From Vibrio palustris (GTDB lineage: Bacteria > Pseudomonadota > Gammaproteobacteria > Enterobacterales > Vibrionaceae): a stretch of 64,000 bases of DNA. The DNA is taken from positions 124,001 through 188,000 of the forward strand of contig NZ_AP024887.1 of assembly GCF_024346995.1 (NCBI RefSeq), written 5' to 3'. The translations under genes and the position numbers were made by a program. Below, piece after piece: positions 1 through 8,774 of the stretch. Under the pieces are notes generated by a model. The model was not told where the DNA came from. It ran no database searches and saw only the letters and a list, made by a program, of their open reading frames with translations. The first letter of the stretch is position 1. Each line of letters starts with the position of its first letter.

Positions 1-1
1 C

Positions 2-286
2 TTGTTCTCGGCGCGTATATTACCGACTAGACCGGCTCACTCACTCACATTAGCAGAATGGCAAGTGTTGGTTGAAAAGATTAAAGCCGTATTAGCGCAC
101 TCGATTCGTCAGGGTGGCACTACACTTAAAGATTTTAACCAAGTCGATGGAAAACCTGGTTATTTCGCTCAAGAGCTACAAGTGTATGGTAAACAAGGTG
201 AAGCCTGCCCAGAATGCGGCGCTGTGATTCATGAGCAAAAAATCGGCCAAAGAAATACGTTTTTCTGTCGGTTATGCCAGATTTAA
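2..286 (+). CDS. mutM: Formamidopyrimidine-DNA glycosylase, C-terminal part (window-truncated)
   Basis: This is the last 94 codons of MutM/Fpg, which excises oxidised purines such as 8-oxoguanine in base-excision repair. The 5' end lies outside the window, so the first codon here (TTG) is internal. The start reads like the family's SLF...[11 protein letters not shown] stretch, and the C-terminus carries the zinc finger with two Cys pairs (CPEC and CRLC about 20 residues apart), diagnostic of Fpg/Nei enzymes. mutM next to coaD and LPS-core genes is a familiar arrangement in Vibrionaceae. Confident in the family; nothing can be said about the N-terminal catalytic proline. Confidence 0.93.
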   Translation: MFSARILPTRPAHSLTLAEWQVLVEKIKAVLAHSIRQGGTTLKDFNQVDGKPGYFAQELQVYGKQGEACPECGAVIHEQKIGQRNTFFCRLCQI

Positions 287-414
287 AAAATTAATCAATA
301 GTCAGTATGAATAACTCGTTTGAGTCAGCTAGATTGACTCTCTTGGGTTCATATCTGTTTTGTCTCATTTTTAGTAGAATATCTATTTACACGTTGATTG
401 GTAGTTGCGCGATT

Positions 415-1458
415 ATGAAGTTTCCTAAGCTAATGAAATCTCTTGACCGTAAGTTCGGCAAGTTACGTAAAAAAAGTTCATTTTTAAATAAATGCTATAA
501 CCATTTGTCGGATATCAATGTGGAACATAGTTTCCATTCGGCGAAATATAAGGCTGAGATCAAGCATGCTTCTCAGCAAGCCATTGAACAACTACTGGCA
601 CCGACCAAGCAAGCTTCTGTATCGTCTGAATGTCCAAAAATTATTTGGATGTATTGGCATTCAGGGTTTGATAATGCACCAGAGGTGACCAAGTTAGCGG
701 TGAAATCGTGGCAGGCAATGAACCCTGATTATGACGTGCGATTACTTAACAACGAGAATATCCATGAGTATGTGGATGTAGATTTTGACATGGTATTTCG
801 TAATACTTCAGTGCGGTGCTTATTGCCAATTAAAGCTGATATTCTACGTTTATATCTTTTAAGCCGTTTTGGTGGTGTGTGGGTCGATGCCACCACGTTT
901 TGTATGCAGCCGCTAAATGATTGGTTGCCGCAAGCGTTAGAGCCCTGTGGTGTGTTTAATTTTAAACAAAAGAATAACCCGACCCGGCCTATCGAAGTGT
1001 GGTTTCTTGCTGCCCCACAAGGGTCGCCTGTGATTAACGATATTCTTACTCAATACATCGAATACTTGAATAAGCCGCGCGAACTGACATTATTTATTTC
1101 GGGTAAGGTTCCGCTTCTCAATAAAGTACTCACTGAAGAAGAGCAACATCGTCCCTTAGGCGCCGAAATTTCTGAGCGAGCAGAAAAATTTGGCTTCATG
1201 CCTTATTTCTCTATGGCTTATTTTTCGTTTGAAGCAATTAGGCGTCATCTTTCTGAACAGCAAGTGGCGATGTATTTACGCCAAGATGAACCTAATGCGA
1301 TGACCAATCGTTATGCATTAACCAAAGATCCGTTCAGTGAATTTGAGAACGCGTATGTCTCTAAACAAACCTATGTCGAGTCATATTTGAAAAGTGATTT
1401 GTTTGCACAGCGTAAAGCGGTGTTAATGCAGCGTTTGCAGCAAATAGAGAATCAGTAA
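415..1458 (+). CDS. Capsular polysaccharide synthesis-type glycosyltransferase
   Basis: Predicted cytoplasmic glycosyltransferase of the Caps_synth / DXD-sugar transferase type. The core reads IIWMYWHSGFDNAP, then KADILRLYLLSRFGGVWVD with AT following, the usual nucleotide-sugar-binding block of this family. The frame is open from an ATG at 307, but the first 36 residues of that version look like translated leader sequence, whereas ATG 415 begins a basic segment (MKFPKLMKSLDRKFGKLRKK), so I prefer 415; neither start has a strong ribosome binding site. It sits alone on the plus strand between mutM and the shared terminator with coaD. It probably adds a sugar to the LPS core or a surface glycan; donor and acceptor are unknown. 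Confidence 0.75.
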   Translation: MKFPKLMKSLDRKFGKLRKKSSFLNKCYNHLSDINVEHSFHSAKYKAEIKHASQQAIEQLLAPTKQASVSSECPKIIWMYWHSGFDNAPEVTKLAVKSWQAMNPDYDVRLLNNENIHEYVDVDFDMVFRNTSVRCLLPIKADILRLYLLSRFGGVWVDATTFCMQPLNDWLPQALEPCGVFNFKQKNNPTRPIEVWFLAAPQGSPVINDILTQYIEYLNKPRELTLFISGKVPLLNKVLTEEEQHRPLGAEISERAEKFGFMPYFSMAYFSFEAIRRHLSEQQVAMYLRQDEPNAMTNRYALTKDPFSEFENAYVSKQTYVESYLKSDLFAQRKAVLMQRLQQIENQ

Positions 1459-1480
1459 TAAGTTCAATAGTGGATACAAT

Positions 1481-1519
1481 AAAAAGCGCGTAGCACCCAT
1501 TAAGTGCTACGCGCTTTTT
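1481..1519. terminator. Bidirectional intrinsic terminator
   Basis: A perfect 16-bp stem (1481-1496 with 1504-1519) closes a 7-nt loop and starts and ends in runs of A and T, so it can terminate in both directions. It lies between the convergent glycosyltransferase (plus) and coaD (minus). Confidence 0.9.
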
Positions 1520-1529
1520 ATATGTGTGG

Positions 1530-2015
1530 TTACGCTTGCTGTACTTTTTGTTGAATTGCTTGCGCTACCGCTTCAGGAACAAACTCTTGAATATCACCAC
1601 CATGAATTGCTACTTCACGTACAATCGAAGAGGAAAGAAACATAAACTCTTCCGTCGGCGTTAAAAAAATGCTTTCTAGTTTAGGCTGAAAACGACGGTA
1701 CATATTGGTTAAACCAAACTCGTATTCAAAGTCAATCGTGGTACGTAGTCCACGAATCAAAATATCCGCCTGCTCATGTTTAACAAACTCAATTAACAAG
1801 CCAGAAAACCCCTTAATCGAGACGTTCGATAAATGGCTAACGGCTTGCTGGGCCATGGCTACGCGTTCTTCTAAAGTAAACATAGTGTTTTTAGAGGGGC
1901 TCGCTGCCACTCCGACGACGACATCGTCAAATAAGGCCGCTGAACGTTCAATAATATCGAGATGCCCATTGGTGAGCGGATCAAAGGTGCCGGGATAAAT
2001 CACTTTTTTAATCAT
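1530..2015 (-). CDS. coaD: Phosphopantetheine adenylyltransferase
   Basis: CoaD transfers AMP from ATP to 4'-phosphopantetheine, giving dephospho-CoA, the penultimate step of coenzyme A synthesis. The 161-residue length is normal. Visible motifs are the nucleotidyltransferase signature [10 protein letters not shown] near the N-terminus and the C-terminal [11 protein letters not shown] loop (ISSTxxR-type). Its ATG overlaps the stop of the upstream glycosyltransferase gene by 4 nt (ATGA), so it is probably translationally coupled to the LPS-core genes, as in the classical waaA-waaE-coaD cluster of enterobacteria. Confidence 0.97.
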   Translation of the reverse strand: MIKKVIYPGTFDPLTNGHLDIIERSAALFDDVVVGVAASPSKNTMFTLEERVAMAQQAVSHLSNVSIKGFSGLLIEFVKHEQADILIRGLRTTIDFEYEFGLTNMYRRFQPKLESIFLTPTEEFMFLSSSIVREVAIHGGDIQEFVPEAVAQAIQQKVQQA

Positions 2016-3055
2016 AAGGATGACTTAATTGTTTGGTAAATGTCTTGATAACGCTGAGCCGTGTGCTCAATACGAAACGTGGTAAGTTTTTGCTGCGCAC
2101 CCGTACATAAACTGTCTTTTAACTCAGGATTAGATTGTATCGTGAGAATGGCATCGGCAAGTGCTTGGCTATCACCTGGTTCAATTAATAAACCGGATAT
2201 CTTGTCTTCGATAATATCTGGAATACCACCCGTGCGACTGGCTACCACAGGCAATCCGCTATTTAATCCTTCCAAAATCACTGAGCCAAGTCCTTCAGTA
2301 TAGGAAGGGTGAACTTGTAGATCCGCCGCTGCAAACCAGCTCCCCATATTTGACTGTTGGCCGCAGAAAGTGATGTTAGTTAGGCCATGGGCAAGATTTT
2401 CTAAATCAGGGCGAGCTTTACCATCGCCCAGTAAAGCAAAGTGAATCTTGGGATTGCTTTCTTGGAGTATTCGCGCGGCCTCAATCGTGACATCAAAGCC
2501 TTTGTGCTGCAGCATATTCGCCGCATGAATAACAAGAAAGCGGTGTTCAAATCGCTTGTGAATATCGCTAACCGTCGAGTCATCGCTCGGGTACGTCACC
2601 GGAGAGCTTGGAATCTTATGCGTGACTAGAGCTGGGTAGGCTTGGTGAATTTTCGCAACAATATCACCACTCAGTCCAACAACAGCGCTGGCCTGATGAT
2701 AAGCTAGGTTCGCTAACCACTTTTTCTTAAGCGGATTGTCGATTCGGCGAGTGACAATATAAGGCGTACCGTGCAGGAGCTTTTGAATGAGAGCCCAGTA
2801 AATGGCACGGCCTTCATGGACATGAACCAAATCATAGCCGGCGGTAATCTTGGCACCATGAGCGTGAAAATAATGACTCGCTGAGATCACGCGGCAAGGA
2901 AGCTGTCGTACAGCTTCGATAAATGGGCTCTTAGGATTAGCCACGACAGTCAGCTCATAACCTAATGCCACTTGCTGCTTGATTAATTGTAGCGTTTGGT
3001 TTTCTCCGCCGTGATAGCCAGAGGCAAGGTTTACGTGGCAAATTTTCATAACCAT
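2012..3055 (-). CDS. GT4-family LPS-core glycosyltransferase
   Basis: GT-B fold glycosyltransferase of family 4. The N-terminal Rossmann part begins [19 protein letters not shown], and the C-terminal donor domain has the E-x7-E motif in [13 protein letters not shown] followed by SGLPVVAS. Three starts are close: TTG 3061, ATG 3055 (overlapping the upstream stop as TAATG) and ATG 3049; I annotate 3055, though 3049 gives the more typical N-terminus. It lies between coaD and the waaE-like gene in a tight minus-strand operon, so a role in LPS outer-core assembly is likely. The transferred sugar cannot be deduced. Confidence 0.88.
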   Translation of the reverse strand: MVMKICHVNLASGYHGGENQTLQLIKQQVALGYELTVVANPKSPFIEAVRQLPCRVISASHYFHAHGAKITAGYDLVHVHEGRAIYWALIQKLLHGTPYIVTRRIDNPLKKKWLANLAYHQASAVVGLSGDIVAKIHQAYPALVTHKIPSSPVTYPSDDSTVSDIHKRFEHRFLVIHAANMLQHKGFDVTIEAARILQESNPKIHFALLGDGKARPDLENLAHGLTNITFCGQQSNMGSWFAAADLQVHPSYTEGLGSVILEGLNSGLPVVASRTGGIPDIIEDKISGLLIEPGDSQALADAILTIQSNPELKDSLCTGAQQKLTTFRIEHTAQRYQDIYQTIKSSL

Positions 3056-3837
3056 TACCAAATCTTATTGAAGTCTTCTTTCTCAAGAACTTTAGGATCA
3101 CGTTGATATTCAAGTAACTTAGCGTACTTAAGGTAACTGTTTATCGCTGAGCTCAGTGCGACCGTCATGCCATCGACACCGCCGAGAAAACCACGCTGCA
3201 TAATGTATTTGCGAAAGAATGCATTTAAACCGTGTGAGAATGGTGAAAAAGAATTCGCTCGTTTGCCTTTTTGGTACATGATTTTTGCCGCGCGGCTACT
3301 AAAGTTACGTCCAGGCTTAGCAAACAGTTGACCTAAGTTCTCAAATGAGTAATGAATGAGGTCACAATCAAGTTCTTTTGGCTTTTTCGCTTGTACGGAT
3401 GCGTGTTGTTTAACATCGGAAAATTTGGTTTTTTGGCGGTTAAATAGACGAATACAATAGTCAGGATACCAACCACATTGTTTTACCCAACGACTGCCAA
3501 TATGGTTACGACGACGAAATGCAAAACCATCATGGGAAGTGTTTTCAAGATCTAGGGCTTGTATCGCAGCAATGGCCTCTGGTGTTAAGCGCTCATCTGC
3601 ATCCATGCTAAGTACCCAATCATTCGTTGCATGAGGCAGGCCGACATTTTTTTGAAAGCCATCACCTAGGTAGGCCTGTTCGATAACTTTGGCACCCATT
3701 GATTGAGCAATAGTTTGCGTGTCGTCAGTGCTTTGTGAATCAACGATAATCACTTCAGAACAGACGGCTTGTAGTGATTCAATACACTCTTGAATGTTAT
3801 TCGATTCATTCAGCGTAATGACAATACCTGTAATCAT
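3055..3837 (-). CDS. waaE: WaaE/KdtX-type GT2 glycosyltransferase of the LPS core
   Basis: Family 2 glycosyltransferase resembling WaaE (KdtX), which adds beta-glucose to heptose I in Klebsiella and Serratia. Seen: N-terminal VITLNESNNIQECIESL, IIVDSQSTDDT, and the DxD-type SMDADERLTPEA, followed by the family's GWYPDYCIRLFNR segment. The start is set at ATG 3837, preceded about 8 nt upstream by a GAGAG ribosome binding site; the frame extends to 3852 without such support. It sits beside coaD-linked glycosyltransferases, the same neighbourhood as enterobacterial kdtX. The linkage made in this organism is inferred only. Confidence 0.85.
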   Translation of the reverse strand: MITGIVITLNESNNIQECIESLQAVCSEVIIVDSQSTDDTQTIAQSMGAKVIEQAYLGDGFQKNVGLPHATNDWVLSMDADERLTPEAIAAIQALDLENTSHDGFAFRRRNHIGSRWVKQCGWYPDYCIRLFNRQKTKFSDVKQHASVQAKKPKELDCDLIHYSFENLGQLFAKPGRNFSSRAAKIMYQKGKRANSFSPFSHGLNAFFRKYIMQRGFLGGVDGMTVALSSAINSYLKYAKLLEYQRDPKVLEKEDFNKIW

Positions 3838-3901
3838 GTTTTTCTCTCTCATTCTCGAATTACTGCCTTTATCATGCTGTATTTAAGGCATTATCGAACG
3901 T

Positions 3902-4954
3902 TTATAAGTTGAAGTCTGCAACCACGCGATCAAACATGTTAATCACTGCGGGAATAGTAATGCGCTCCATTGCCGTCTCATCTTTTACTCTGGTGCGCCA
4001 ATCGAGATCAGCAATCGGCTTTTGATGTTCTTCAGCGATGGCGGTTTCATAAGCGGATACCACATATTGTCGGTATTGGTACGGACCAGTACGCTGTGGG
4101 TTATGGTGCGCATATAAACCTATCACTGGTGTATTCACGGCGTTAGCCATGTGAGCTGGGCCTGTATCTGGAGCAATCACCATGTCGGCATGACTGAGCA
4201 GAGCCAACATTTGCTTAATGGAACTCTTACCGACAATATTGCTGATAGGCACTGATAGAATTTGTGTAATACTAGCACAAAGATGTGTCTCTACAGGAGA
4301 GGGGCTGCCTGCAATAATGACATGCCAACCTTGCTGATGTGCGTGTTCAATGACTTGAGCATAGCCTTCTGGTGTCCAGTTTTTGTAGGATTTACTCGCC
4401 CCTGGAACAACCACCAAATTGCGTTTTTGGGAGGAAAGTTGGGTTTGCGCCCATTCGGTATCTGCTTGTGAATAAGGGATTGACCAGTGTGGCGTGCTTG
4501 TCGGGACCCCAAGGGTGTGGCCAAATGCCATTAATCCATCAAGGACATGGGGTGCTTGTGGAGAGGCTACTTTTATATTGGTAAACCAAGTTTGAAAGTC
4601 TTGGCTGCGCTTAGCATCAAAGCCGAGTTTATAGCGTGCCTTAATCCCAAGTGTGGCAATACTCGCGCGTAATGCATATTGCATGTGTAACAGTGCATCA
4701 AAATGGCGGCCTTGTAATGTCTTCCATAACTGACGATAACTCTGCCATCCTTGCTTTTTATCAAACACAATCACTTCAACGCCAGGTAAGTCAGCGATTA
4801 AGCTGGCTTCTAACTTTCCTGTTATCCAAGTAATGCGAGTCTCGGGCCAGTGTGCTTGTATCGCTTGCACAGCGGCTACCGTATTGCAGACATCACCAAT
4901 CGCGGAGAGTCGTAAAATACACAGTGATTGTGGCGCAGAATTAAACAGAGTCAT
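3902..4954 (-). CDS. GT9 heptosyltransferase-family protein
   Basis: Member of glycosyltransferase family 9 (ADP-heptose:LPS heptosyltransferases). It opens with LCILRLSAIGDVCNTVAAVQAI, the typical acceptor-side helix, and its C-terminal half carries VVVPGASKSYKNWTPEGYA and APDTGPAHMANAV, the hallmark ADP-heptose-binding loop. At 350 residues it is full length. It probably adds a heptose to the inner core; waaF is a separate gene at 11368-12402, so this one is WaaC-like or WaaQ-like, but I cannot choose. About 65 bp separate it from the waaE-like gene, consistent with one operon. Confidence 0.88.
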   Translation of the reverse strand: MTLFNSAPQSLCILRLSAIGDVCNTVAAVQAIQAHWPETRITWITGKLEASLIADLPGVEVIVFDKKQGWQSYRQLWKTLQGRHFDALLHMQYALRASIATLGIKARYKLGFDAKRSQDFQTWFTNIKVASPQAPHVLDGLMAFGHTLGVPTSTPHWSIPYSQADTEWAQTQLSSQKRNLVVVPGASKSYKNWTPEGYAQVIEHAHQQGWHVIIAGSPSPVETHLCASITQILSVPISNIVGKSSIKQMLALLSHADMVIAPDTGPAHMANAVNTPVIGLYAHHNPQRTGPYQYRQYVVSAYETAIAEEHQKPIADLDWRTRVKDETAMERITIPAVINMFDRVVADFNL

Positions 4955-5258
4955 CGATTACTCTCTTTCTAAGGTCGTTCAGGGGAGGGCGAGCTGTTGA
5001 ATTAACGAGGTCTACTTCCCACATGGTAAAGTCAATGTTATTGGAACCCGAATTGTAGGGGGCGCAGGGCACGACGTCTATTCTATCATGCCATTATTTA
5101 AGCAAGAACATACTAGGGATAAATATAATGGTTATTATTTTACTTGGTATTAAACGTTTGAGAGATTATGTTCATTACCAGATTGATGTAAACTAAATAA
5201 ATATCAATTATTTCCAACATACCAAGATGTCCAATGACATCAGTGATCTCAATACAAG
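4955..5258. other. Divergent intergenic region, no gene seen
   Basis: About 300 bp between the divergent GT9 gene and kdkA. It must hold promoters for both directions, but I see no convincing -35/-10 pair and no hairpin. No ops element or small open frame is apparent. Confidence 0.5.
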
Positions 5259-5993
5259 GTGACCACGGTGAGAAAAGTACTCCAACAAGGCAGCCAAACT
5301 ATTTGGTATGACGATGAACTTCTGCACGAAGATCCATGGCGCTGTTTCGATGCGCAATATTGGCAAGATCGCAATAAAGTCACCGGGAGTGCTCAAGGGC
5401 GAGGTACCACATGGTTTGTACAGTTGGAATCTATGGAAGCTGCACTGCGTCATTATCGCCGGGGTGGTTTGTTTGGAAAGATCGTTAGAGATCAATATTG
5501 GTTTTCTGGTTGGGAAAATACACGCAGTTATCAAGAGTTTGTTTTACTTGAAACATTGCAACAAGCCAGTGTTAATGTGCCCAAACCCATCGCTGCTCGT
5601 GCGGTTAAGGTTGGACCATGGTATCGCGCGGATTTACTTAGTGAGAAAATTCAAAGCGCGCAAGATGTGGTTGGCCTCTTACAAACTACGACATTAAGCC
5701 AAGCGAGTTATGAGCGTATCGGCCAAATGATTGGGCGTATGCACCAAGCGAATGTGAATCACACTGATTTGAATACACACAATATATTGATCGATAACTA
5801 TCATGAAGTATGGATTATCGATTTTGATAAATGTCGTATTGAAGCTGCTCAAGGACAATGGAAAACAGCGAATTTGGAGCGTTTGAAACGGTCATTTTTA
5901 AAAGAACAGGCTCTGTTTATGACGCCGTGGTCTGAGAATGACTGGCTATGGTTGCTCAAGGGGTATAATAGCATTACCCAATCACCGGTATGA
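5259..5993 (+). CDS. kdkA: 3-deoxy-D-manno-octulosonic acid (Kdo) kinase
   Basis: KdkA phosphorylates the single Kdo residue of lipid IVA-Kdo, a trait of Haemophilus and Vibrio, whose cores carry one phosphorylated Kdo. The protein is kinase-like: RGTTWFV and the basic LRHYRRGGLFGK segment near residues 45-75, the catalytic loop HTDLNTHNILID near 170 and IIDFDKCRI. Start codons are GTG: 5259 is annotated, but GTG 5268 has an AAGG box 8 nt upstream and may be the true start. It is divergent from the GT9 gene and about 130 bp upstream of waaA, its functional partner. Confidence 0.93.
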   Translation: MTTVRKVLQQGSQTIWYDDELLHEDPWRCFDAQYWQDRNKVTGSAQGRGTTWFVQLESMEAALRHYRRGGLFGKIVRDQYWFSGWENTRSYQEFVLLETLQQASVNVPKPIAARAVKVGPWYRADLLSEKIQSAQDVVGLLQTTTLSQASYERIGQMIGRMHQANVNHTDLNTHNILIDNYHEVWIIDFDKCRIEAAQGQWKTANLERLKRSFLKEQALFMTPWSENDWLWLLKGYNSITQSPV

Positions 5994-6122
5994 TTGGTTG
6001 TTTAAAACATCAACGGCTATGTGTTTATTCCGTGAATTTTCACCGCACACTCTCTGCTTTTTTCTATATTCGCGTAGAATTGGGTTTGAATGTAACTAAC
6101 CAAGGTTAACCAATCACGCATT

Positions 6123-7397
6123 ATGTATCGTGCTCTTTATACTCTATTACTCGTTATTGTTTCGCCATTTTTTCTCTATACGCTGCTGAAAAAACGCAGT
6201 AATAAACCACATATTGGTCGCCGATGGAAAGAGTACTTTGGGTACTGTGCACCGTTAGATTCATCGGCGCCAGTCATTTGGTTGCACACGGTATCGGTCG
6301 GGGAAGTCATAGGCGCCGCGACGTTTGTTAAAGCCCTTAAGCAGCGTCGCCCGAATACCCTGATTGTCATGACAACCACCACCACGACAGGTGCGGCACA
6401 GGCGCAGAAGCTTGGCGATTTGGTTGAACATCGCTATATGCCATTAGATTTTCCGTGGGCGGTTAAACGCTTTATTCGCCGCATTGGCCCTGAACAGCTT
6501 CTTATCATGGAAACGGAATTATGGCCAAACACACTAGCGGTCACGCATGACATGAATGTGCCCATTTCCGTAATTAATGCCCGATTATCAGAACGTTCTA
6601 GTCAGCGTTATCAAAAGCTACCGTCCTTAGGTGGCTTCTTAGCTAAGCATATCCAACATATTTTTTGTTTACACCAAGACGATGCTGATCGGTTTCGAGA
6701 ACTAGGGTTTAACGCGCAGCAGTTAACGATAACGGGGTCACTCAAGTTTGATATTACCGTTGCCGACGCGGTTATTCGCGCTGGTAAACAATTGCGTCAT
6801 CGCCTTGGAGCGAAACGCCCAGTGTGGATTGCAGCGAGTACGCATCAAGGCGAAGATGAGATTGTGCTTGAGGCACATCGTGTGTTACTCAAGCGTTGCC
6901 CGGACGCATTATTGATTTTAGTTCCGCGTCACCCTGAACGTTTTCAATCGGTTGCCGGTGAGATTACGGCGCATGACCTTTCTTATATACGCCGTACCGA
7001 GCAGCCTAAAGGGGCGATTTTATCGCAAGTATACTTAGCCGATACGATGGGTGAAATGATGCAACTGTTATCAGCAAGCGACGTCTGTTTTATGGGTGGC
7101 AGTTTATTAGGCGATAAAGTCGGCGGACATAATTTATTAGAGCCTGCTGCATTAAGTTTACCGACGTTGACAGGACCCAGTTATTTTAATTTCAGTGATA
7201 TTGCTGGGCAGTTAATTGAAGCTCAAGCCACTGTGGTGTGTGATTCGCACAAACATATTGCTGAACAACTGATTTATTTACTGGATCATCCAGATACACG
7301 CACTGAACGTGGCGAGAGTGCATATCGCGTGGTAGAACACAATCGTGGCGCGATAGAACGAACATTAGCAGGATTGTTTACCCATGAAGACGCTTGA
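6123..7397 (+). CDS. waaA: Kdo transferase
   Basis: WaaA (KdtA) transfers Kdo from CMP-Kdo to lipid IVA at the inner membrane. The 424-residue protein has an N-terminal membrane anchor (LYTLLLVIVSPFFLYTLL), the VWLHTVSVGEV-type acceptor segment holding the catalytic Glu, the METELWPN motif, VPRHPERF, and the C-terminal GGHNLLEPAAL donor motif. ATG 6123 gives the conserved start. Company with kdkA suggests a mono-functional enzyme giving a single Kdo, as in other Vibrionaceae; that is inference. The 3' end overlaps the next gene by 14 nt. Confidence 0.96.
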   Translation: MYRALYTLLLVIVSPFFLYTLLKKRSNKPHIGRRWKEYFGYCAPLDSSAPVIWLHTVSVGEVIGAATFVKALKQRRPNTLIVMTTTTTTGAAQAQKLGDLVEHRYMPLDFPWAVKRFIRRIGPEQLLIMETELWPNTLAVTHDMNVPISVINARLSERSSQRYQKLPSLGGFLAKHIQHIFCLHQDDADRFRELGFNAQQLTITGSLKFDITVADAVIRAGKQLRHRLGAKRPVWIAASTHQGEDEIVLEAHRVLLKRCPDALLILVPRHPERFQSVAGEITAHDLSYIRRTEQPKGAILSQVYLADTMGEMMQLLSASDVCFMGGSLLGDKVGGHNLLEPAALSLPTLTGPSYFNFSDIAGQLIEAQATVVCDSHKHIAEQLIYLLDHPDTRTERGESAYRVVEHNRGAIERTLAGLFTHEDA

Positions 7398-8685
7398 TTA
7401 TCAATACCCTCTGCAACCAGACTGGCAAATCCCGACAACGATTGCGCAGTCTGGCACGTTATCATTCGATGAACGCTTATTACCAGATACTAAGCAAATC
7501 ACTGTGTTACTGGCTGTGGAGTATACCTCGACGAGCAAAAATACGATGGGTAGCGTGACGATTAGTCAGGCAGGTTGGCAACCGGATGCTCGTGAACATG
7601 AGCAGTTTTTTGAAGCACAGCAAGCCGGTAAGCGGTATATTAATCTGTCAGCTTTGCCGAGTTTGAGTGGTATACAGCTTACGACAAGAGAGTGTCAGTT
7701 AGGTACGCAGGCATCGTTACTAATATTTCGGCATCCATCAATTGAGCGCGGCCCGATATTAATCATTGCGCCGCACGCCGATGATGCCGAGTTAGCGGCG
7801 TATGGGCTTTATCAGCATTTACATTCACAAGTGTGGATTGCAACGTTATATGCGGGCGAATCCTTACAAAAGATCGCCAAGCAGTACATACCAGGTTTAG
7901 ATGACTCAATGGAAGCCGGCTGTCCACGCAAAGCGGAGATCCGTCATTGGAATAGTATGACGACGCCGGTCCTTTCCAAAGTGCCAGCCAATCAGCTGGT
8001 GTGTTTAGGATATTCAGGCATCACGGTCGATAATTTGTACCATGCGCCGAATGAAGCAATTGCGCACGGAGCGGGCTCACAATATACTCCAACTTCATTC
8101 CGCTGGCTCAATCCAATCAGTTTGTCTAATGATCTTGAAATGGAGAATACACCGCAAGCCATGCTTAATGAGTTATCTGAGTTATTATTGCGTATTCAGC
8201 CCACAACCGTGCTGGTGACTGATCCAGAAGTTGACCCTCATCCTGAACACAAAGCCGCTGCACATGCATTGGCACTCGCGATGGAACAAAGTGATTACGT
8301 GCCTGAGCAAGTACTGATGTATGTGAACCACTTAGAAGGAATTAAAGATTTTCCTTATGGGCCAGAACATACTACAACGGCGTTAGCTCCGTTTTATCAA
8401 AAATATCAGTACTTTCATCAGGTGCAAGTGTATAGCCATCACTTATCATTCGCTCAGCAAAAAAACAAAGTTGTCGCTTTTGATACTATGCATGACTTGC
8501 GCTCAGCTGCGTCTATCGAGAAGAAAATTAAGCGCTGGTGGCATGAAAAGACGAAAGGTTATGGATACCGTTACTATGGTAACCACATTTACTTTCAAAC
8601 GCATATCAAAGCAGCAGAGGTGTTTACAGTATTACCAGGGCAGCATTATCGTGAGCAGTTACTAACTGTTCGTAAGTCATCATAG
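7384..8685 (+). CDS. PIG-L (LmbE-like) family deacetylase coupled to waaA
   Basis: Predicted zinc-dependent deacetylase. The C-terminal two thirds carry the PIG-L fold: LIIAPHADDAEL (metal-binding AHxDD motif) near residues 127-138 and the second metal motif VDPHPEHKAA near 283-292. The N-terminal roughly 120 residues form an extra domain I do not recognise. The gene starts 14 nt inside waaA and is surely co-translated with it, so its substrate is probably an N-acetyl sugar of the LPS core; this is inference from position and family. A terminator follows at 8704-8733. Confidence 0.85.
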   Translation: MKTLDYQYPLQPDWQIPTTIAQSGTLSFDERLLPDTKQITVLLAVEYTSTSKNTMGSVTISQAGWQPDAREHEQFFEAQQAGKRYINLSALPSLSGIQLTTRECQLGTQASLLIFRHPSIERGPILIIAPHADDAELAAYGLYQHLHSQVWIATLYAGESLQKIAKQYIPGLDDSMEAGCPRKAEIRHWNSMTTPVLSKVPANQLVCLGYSGITVDNLYHAPNEAIAHGAGSQYTPTSFRWLNPISLSNDLEMENTPQAMLNELSELLLRIQPTTVLVTDPEVDPHPEHKAAAHALALAMEQSDYVPEQVLMYVNHLEGIKDFPYGPEHTTTALAPFYQKYQYFHQVQVYSHHLSFAQQKNKVVAFDTMHDLRSAASIEKKIKRWWHEKTKGYGYRYYGNHIYFQTHIKAAEVFTVLPGQHYREQLLTVRKSS

Positions 8686-8703
8686 CGGCGCAGTAATGAT
8701 AAG

Positions 8704-8733
8704 AAAACGGCCTGTCAGATGACAGGCCGTTTT
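8704..8733. terminator. Bidirectional intrinsic terminator
   Basis: Inverted repeat with a G/C-rich stem (AAAACGGCCTGTC against GACAGGCCGTTTT) and a 4-nt loop, followed by further T residues. It separates the PIG-L gene (plus) from the convergent GT4 gene (minus). Confidence 0.9.
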
Positions 8734-8774
8734 TTATATCGTGAGTATTCTCGTGGTATATTTTCAACCACTAT

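Noticed and set aside
307..414. N-terminal extension of the first glycosyltransferase
   Set aside because: The 36 residues resemble leader sequence, with an inverted repeat (GAGTCA/TGACTC at 322-340); the family start fits ATG 415 better, though not proven.
5308..5697. 129-residue frame inside kdkA
   Set aside because: Shadow frame; kdkA motifs are intact in the other frame.
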